A stretch of 64,000 nucleotides of DNA from Pinus tabuliformis (Eukaryota; Streptophyta; Pinopsida; Pinales; Pinaceae): positions 647,974,606 through 648,038,605 of the forward strand of contig CM062811.1 in the NCBI GenBank assembly GCA_031772625.1, written 5' to 3'. The position numbers and the translations under genes were made by a program. Of the stretch, positions 59,590 through 64,000 are shown piece after piece (within the stretch, counting starts at the first letter, position 1; each line of letters opens with the position of its first letter). The notes beneath the pieces were generated by a model. That model did no database searches. It had not been told where the DNA came from and saw only the letters and a program-made list of their open reading frames with translations.

Positions 59590-60672
59590 TGTTGGGAATG
59601 ATCTCTTGCTACCGAAATCTCTCTTGATATTTTTCTCCCTTGGCCTTGACCTCTAAATGAAAGTCCTTTGCTGGAAAATGTAACTAGTTTTGATTTTTAT
59701 AATTGTCATTGTACTCATGTCATTATGTATATTTTATGTAACAAGCAAAAGAAAAAAGAAAAATTATTATTTCAAGCATAGGTTTCATGCTTCTTTTGAT
59801 TGTTCATCTAGATTAAGCATGTTCTTCATGCTTCTATGGTTTGTCATGTCATAAGAATTATTGTCATGAGTTAAGGAAGTCAATATCATTTGTATAAGAC
59901 ATTATTGAGCAAGTTGTATCTTGTAAAAGAATTCATTTTGAGTTTAGACAGTTAAAATAAGCCTCCTAGCACAAGTTGGCCCTGCCAGTGATATGTCGAC
60001 CTAGAAGATGCTATTTGACCTCCACAAATGTGTATATATAGAAGCAACTTCGACCTCTTTTGTCACCAATTCGATCTACACAAGAAAGAAGTTCGATCTG
60101 AAGCAAGGAACAAGAAGGAAGCTAGAGCGAAGGTCAAGGAAACAAGAAGAAATCAAGAAGAAGGAAGATCTAATTTTGAGCCTTATTCTCTCACGTGCGA
60201 AAGAATTAGGGTTTTTGCAGCTATTACAGGGCCAAAGATTGCAGGTCGAAGTTGTAGATTCGAAGCTGAGGCCTGACGCTGATACTTGAAGCTGGTTGAA
60301 GAAGGATTGACCTTTGTTGACTTGTTTGATCTTTGGCCTAATTGGAGGTGATTCTTGGAGTGCTAGTTTGGTGCTTGGAGGAGGACTTGGTCTAGGGTTT
60401 TGGGTCTTGGTTTTCTCATTTGAAGTAGATTCTATAAGAGAAGAGATTCTTTTTATAAGAGAAGAGATTCTTTATGGGTTTTCCCCTTTGAAGGGTTTTT
60501 CCCTGGCTTGGAGCCTACTTTTTGTGTCCATTGTCTTTATTGTTTTTGCTCTTGATAATTGTTTGATGCAAAAATCTAATAAAGAAACATAAGAAGATAA
60601 CTAAAGTTCACAAGCAATTATTAAGGTTAAGGATAATTAGTTTAAATAACTTCCCAACTAGATTCTTCAACA
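59590..60672 (+). repeat. Putative 5' LTR of a Copia gag fragment
   Basis: Starts TGTTGGGAATG and ends TTCTTCAACA (TGTTG/CAACA). It is followed directly by the primer-site match at 60673-60684. An AGAAGAGATTCTTT phrase is repeated at about 60436-60475. No second LTR is seen, so the limits rest on the ends and primer site. Confidence 0.6.
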
Positions 60673-60684
60673 TGGAATTAGAGC
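60673..60684 (+). other. Primer binding site (tRNA-iMet-like)
   Basis: TGGAATTAGAGC matches 10 of 12 bases of TGGTATCAGAGC and lies immediately after the LTR end. Confidence 0.7.
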
Positions 60685-61109
60685 TAAGGTGAAGAAAGAG
60701 AAGGAAGCTTGGTGAACATGTTGTTGACATAAGAAGGAATTTCTTTTCAAGGGAAATCATTTGCAAAAGGACACAAGGAAAGAAGAAGAAGAAGACGTAT
60801 TGACCTAGAAAAAAGGTTACTACATCAAACTTTCATTGAAGACCTCATCATCTCAAGTAGGTTCAAGCTCTCATTGAAGAAGGAAGGATAAGCTCTTGTT
60901 GAAGGCTATCTAGTGCATCATCTTGAAGAAAAGAAGCATCAAAGAATCTTGGAATCATCATCCACTCTCTGACGCTGTTTGAAGACTCTATTGTCGAAGG
61001 CATCTAGAAGTTATCATTCTAGGGCATCTTTGAAGTCTCTTTGAAGGCCTTGAAAGCATCAAGATAGTTGGAGACGTCATGAAGAAGGAGAACTCTTGGT
61101 TGACAAGTA

Positions 61110-61933
61110 AGTATTGTTTTCTATGTCTCAATCTACAGATCATATGGCTACATTTTGCAAGGAAAGCAACAAGCTCGTTGGATCAAGTCATGGAATAAGT
61201 TCTTGGTGAAGTTGCTATACCAGACAAAGAAAAGACTCAAGGGTTATCAAAATACAAGAAGGGAGAAGTGAGAGCAAAAAGGATTATTATTGAATCCATA
61301 AAGGGTCATCTTTTTCCCTTTGTTGTTGATTTGAAGACATTCAAAGCTATGTATGATAAGTTGGTGAAATTGTACTTTATAAGTACATCAAGTTAGAAGA
61401 TTTCCTTGAGAAATCAACTATATAGAATAAGGAAGTCAAAGGATGAAGACATGACCACTTATCTTATGAAGCTCTCATAAATAGGAGATCAGTTGCAAGG
61501 GCTTGGGGAAGTTGTTTTCGATTCAGAAATGACTATTTGTGTATTAAATGCTTTGCCACCTGATTGGAGCAGTTTTGCAACTAGTATATACTCAAAGAAG
61601 GATACTACCCCTTTTGATGAGTTATGGACTCAATTTATCTTGGAAGAAACTAGAATAAAGGCAAAGGATGACATCGAATCAAATGAAAAGTCTCAAGCCT
61701 TTATTGCAAGGTCCAAGAAGAAGAAGAAAGGGAAGTTTGGAAAGTCCAAAGGAAAGCTAGATATGTCCAAGATTCAATGCTTTGGATGCAATGAGTATGG
61801 ACACTTTAAGAGGGACTATCCAAACAAGAAGAACAACAAAAGGAAGGAAAGGAGTGAAGCTCACATAGCTAAGGAAAAAGGAGAACCTGAGAAGAAGCCA
61901 AAAGGAGAAGATCCCAAGGATCTTTACTATTGA
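61110..61933 (+). pseudogene. Copia gag with a damaged zinc knuckle
   Basis: The gag-like region is readable from about 61130 with stops (SLRNQLYRIRKSKDEDMTTY), then open for 146 codons from 61493: LNALPPDWSSFATSIYSKK, FDELWTQFILEETRIK and a Lys-rich stretch. The zinc knuckle reads CFGCNEYGHFKRDYPNKK; the fourth ligand, normally Cys, is Tyr, a single G-to-A change in the codon. The frame stops at DLYY. No protease, integrase or RT follows, so the element is truncated or gag-only. Confidence 0.88.
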
Positions 61934-62464
61934 AGGAAGCTCCATCTCTATCAAGTTCTTTATGCAATTTGTCTTTCTTTTATTAAGTAGAAAGTAGAGT
62001 AGCATGCACAATTGCATTCTTTAGAAGAAGTCTTGATTTTTGTAAAGCATGGCATCATAGAAAGAAGCATATGATAGTAGAATTAGAGTCTGTTGGAAAT
62101 AATACTGAGAGAGGGGGGGGGTGAATCAGTAGTATCAAATCAATATAACTTTTTCATTTCCATATTAAGATTCATATACGCTGCTTCAGCTAAGGCAACC
62201 CACAACTATGTGTAATGCAACAAGTGTATATCAACTAGACTTATGATTCAGTTAGTTGATCCGTTATGAGTGCATCAGAACATTATTAACCATATGACCA
62301 GTAAACAGGAGCAGTAAAACAGAACAGATCATCACACACAAGAAGCACACATGCACACCATGATGTAAGGTGGAAACCCAATGTGGGTGAAAACCACCTG
62401 CTGCAAGTCGTCTCAATCTTTATTTTAATAAGAAACTTCTTTTACAATGGTTCTGTATTGGTGC

Positions 62465-62710
62465 AGTCTTATACCAGTACGCAGGCTTCTACCTGCAGAA
62501 GGCTACAACCTTCTTTCGTTCTTCAGCTTCTCCTGAAGGGAGCTACAACCCCCATAGTTCTTGTACTAGCCGATCCATTTACTAGTACGCAGGCTGCTAC
62601 CTGCTGACATGCTCCAAAGTTTTCCAACTGCTACTGGAAGGGAGCTACCACCCCCTTTGCTCTTGTACTAGCTGAGATACTAGTACGTAGGTGCCGGCCT
62701 ACAATCTTCT
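62465..62710 (+). repeat. Imperfect tandem repeat (about 120 bp, two to three copies)
   Basis: Shared phrases are AGTACGCAGGCT, CTACCTGC, GAAGGGAGCTAC and TCTTGTACTAGC, at about 62475-62565, 62580-62675 and, partly, 62680-62710. Confidence 0.8.
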
Positions 62711-63164
62711 CTCCTTCGGGTACCTCGTTTCATACATTTTCAGACTGGATACTCCTGAAGCACAACACATAATCTGAAGGCCACGTTTCATCCAATTTTC
62801 ATACTGGACCCATCAATATAGTTGAAGCACATAATCAATCAATCTTCTGAATCACCCAATCACCAGATCATTACATATACAAGGATAAATATGTGTGTTA
62901 GCAACCGGATCTAGTCCATCAGATCACATAAAGATAAGTCATTATGAACCTGATCCATTATAGATCTCATCCATCAATACTGAAGCTAAACATAATCAAT
63001 CAATCAATCACTTCTCAGAATGCTGTTATCAGAACATAGTACCAGTAACCAGACATTAATTCAGAACCCTGAACACAACAGTAATAGACAAAATCAACTA
63101 AAACATATCTTCTGAGAAGTCCGCAACTTCACCAATAGGAAGCATGCGGGTATCCGCACTTTCT

Positions 63165-63415
63165 CCGTGACGAGCCTGCGTATCACCGCACCTACGCCTC
63201 CGGCTCGACTGCGCACCTTCGCATCTGCTGTTGTGGCTTGCCTGCGCACCCCCGCACTGCACAGTCTTATGATCTGCGAGTATCCGCACCTGCTGCTGCG
63301 GCTTGCCTGCGTACCTCCGCACCTGCTGCTGCGGCTCGCCTGTGCACCTCCGCACATGCTGCTGCGGCTCGCCTGCGCACATGCACCGTGTCTGGACTGC
63401 GTACCTCCGGGTATA
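63165..63415 (+). repeat. 33-bp GC-rich tandem repeat (about five to seven units)
   Basis: Units consist of GCCTGCGTACCTCCGCAC followed by CTGCTGCTGCGGCTC, with variants. It is rich in CpG and CTG/CGG-like triplets and contrasts with the AT-rich window. Frames through it are low-complexity. Confidence 0.9.
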
Positions 63416-63779
63416 GATAATTTATCAGTCTTCAAGCATACCCCAGACTATCAGATCTACAGATCTGATCATGCGCCAAGGAGATCTCGACCCATCAGTC
63501 GATTTGTCTATAATACTCAGGTTTCTCCTTGATTCAGATCTAGCTATCACTCACCAACCGATCACCAGAATTTCAGATCTTGCTCTTCTTCAGATATTCA
63601 ACACACAAGTTACATCCAACCAAATGATCTCCTTCCCCTTTTTATAGTCTAGGCCTTTCTCAAACCATGGACCAAAACCATAGAGATCCAATACTAGGGA
63701 TCCAAAACCGGAGTTCAAACCTTTAGATGCAAAACCACGGACCAAACCATAGGTTCAAAGGCGTCGGACTAAATACCAT

Positions 63780-63960
63780 GGACCGCCTGTAAGATTTCCC
63801 ACGTGCGCGCGATTTTCTCTGCATGAAAGTGTGTGAATTGGGGTCCGCACCTTTTGAACTGTGAACCTGCGAACATGTCCGCACCTTCTGAACGATGCGC
63901 CTGCGGAACCTGCCGATGATCGCATCTTTTTATCGGCGCACCTGCGAACTTCTTATTTTC
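63780..63960 (+). repeat. Degenerate GC-rich repeat related to the 33-bp unit
   Basis: Repeated GTCCGCACCTT, GAACTGTGAACCTGCG, GCGCCTGCGGAACC and GGCGCACCTGCGAAC phrases continue the CCTGCG/CCGCACCT theme. Confidence 0.6.
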
Positions 63961-64000
63961 TTCATTCTTTGTAGGGTGGTCATCAATCTTTGCTACTGAC

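Larger units (their letters stand above)
62091..64000. repeat. Putative LTR of another retroelement (runs off the window)
   Basis: Begins TGTTGGAAATAATACTGAG, then GAGAGGGGGGGGGTGAATCAG, a phrase typical of one end of plant Copia-type LTRs. It includes a GGTGGAAACCCAATGTGGG phrase and three repeat clusters. No coding region is supported; the GC-rich frames at 63094-63532 come from repeats. Orientation and the other end are not determined. Confidence 0.5.

Noticed and set aside
63165..63415. CRISPR-like array
   Set aside because: The repeat units are contiguous without unique spacers, and the context is plant nuclear retroelement DNA.
63094..63532. Overlapping GC-rich frames on both strands (94-121 codons)
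   Set aside because: They arise from the 33-bp tandem repeat and show only repeated Ala/Pro/Thr or Ser/Arg-type low complexity.

Overview
This is a window of plant nuclear DNA, dominated by decayed transposable elements and AT-rich intergenic sequence, with few genes. It is plant because it holds an HSPRO (Hs1pro-1-like) gene, pectin-methylesterase-inhibitor (PMEI) fragments, an exon with a plastid-transit-like N-terminus, and typical plant Copia, Gypsy, LINE and hAT remains. The sparse genes, long decayed elements and tandem repeats at many scales fit a large-genome land plant. A gymnosperm is my inference; no marker here proves it.

Layout. 1-2173: left arm of a near-identical inverted duplication, carrying a truncated PMEI fragment and an unknown 139-codon ORF. 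2281-4132: a six-exon gene for an unrecognised zinc-finger-like protein; every exon is a whole number of codons. 4133-11776: AT-rich intergenic DNA with local tandem duplications. 11777-18411: a 6.6-kb satellite array built from 17-19-bp modules, partly palindromic and essentially free of stop triplets on both strands, so it produces enormous but probably meaningless ORFs. 18690-20870: a 5'-truncated LINE whose reverse transcriptase has lost its catalytic aspartates. 21190-22780: a Ty3/Gypsy protease-RT-RNase H remnant. 25425-25598: a 3 x 58-bp GC-richer repeat. 27989-29284 (minus): an intact HSPRO gene, the best conventional gene here. 29666-32426: right arm of the inverted duplication.

32427-37460 holds a duplicated 3' segment ending in a 32-A run, a 3 x 44-bp repeat, two adjacent perfect hairpins and a 0.6-kb polypurine tract. 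37478-37858 is the first exon of a probable plastid-targeted protein; the rest was not found. 38860-41570 (minus) is a Gypsy fragment (LTR, primer site, gag). 41730-48208 is a complete but dead Copia element with 176-bp LTRs. Its 3' LTR is interrupted by a 965-bp non-autonomous hAT element with a perfect 8-bp target duplication.

50425-59479 (minus) is the most unusual item: a 9-kb LTR element with 3.33-kb LTRs, a tRNA-Asp-like primer site and only 2.4 kb of internal DNA. It encodes one intact 470-residue acidic protein with internal repeats and no recognisable reverse transcriptase, integrase or protease. A diverged relative of its LTR lies at 49.4-49.8 kb. 59590-61933 is a Copia LTR plus gag fragment. 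62091-64000 looks like the start of another LTR, rich in GC/CpG repeats.

The conventional genes do not form a pathway. The window mainly records layered transposition, tandem duplication and C-to-T type decay around two or three surviving genes. All alignments, identities and boundaries were judged by eye.
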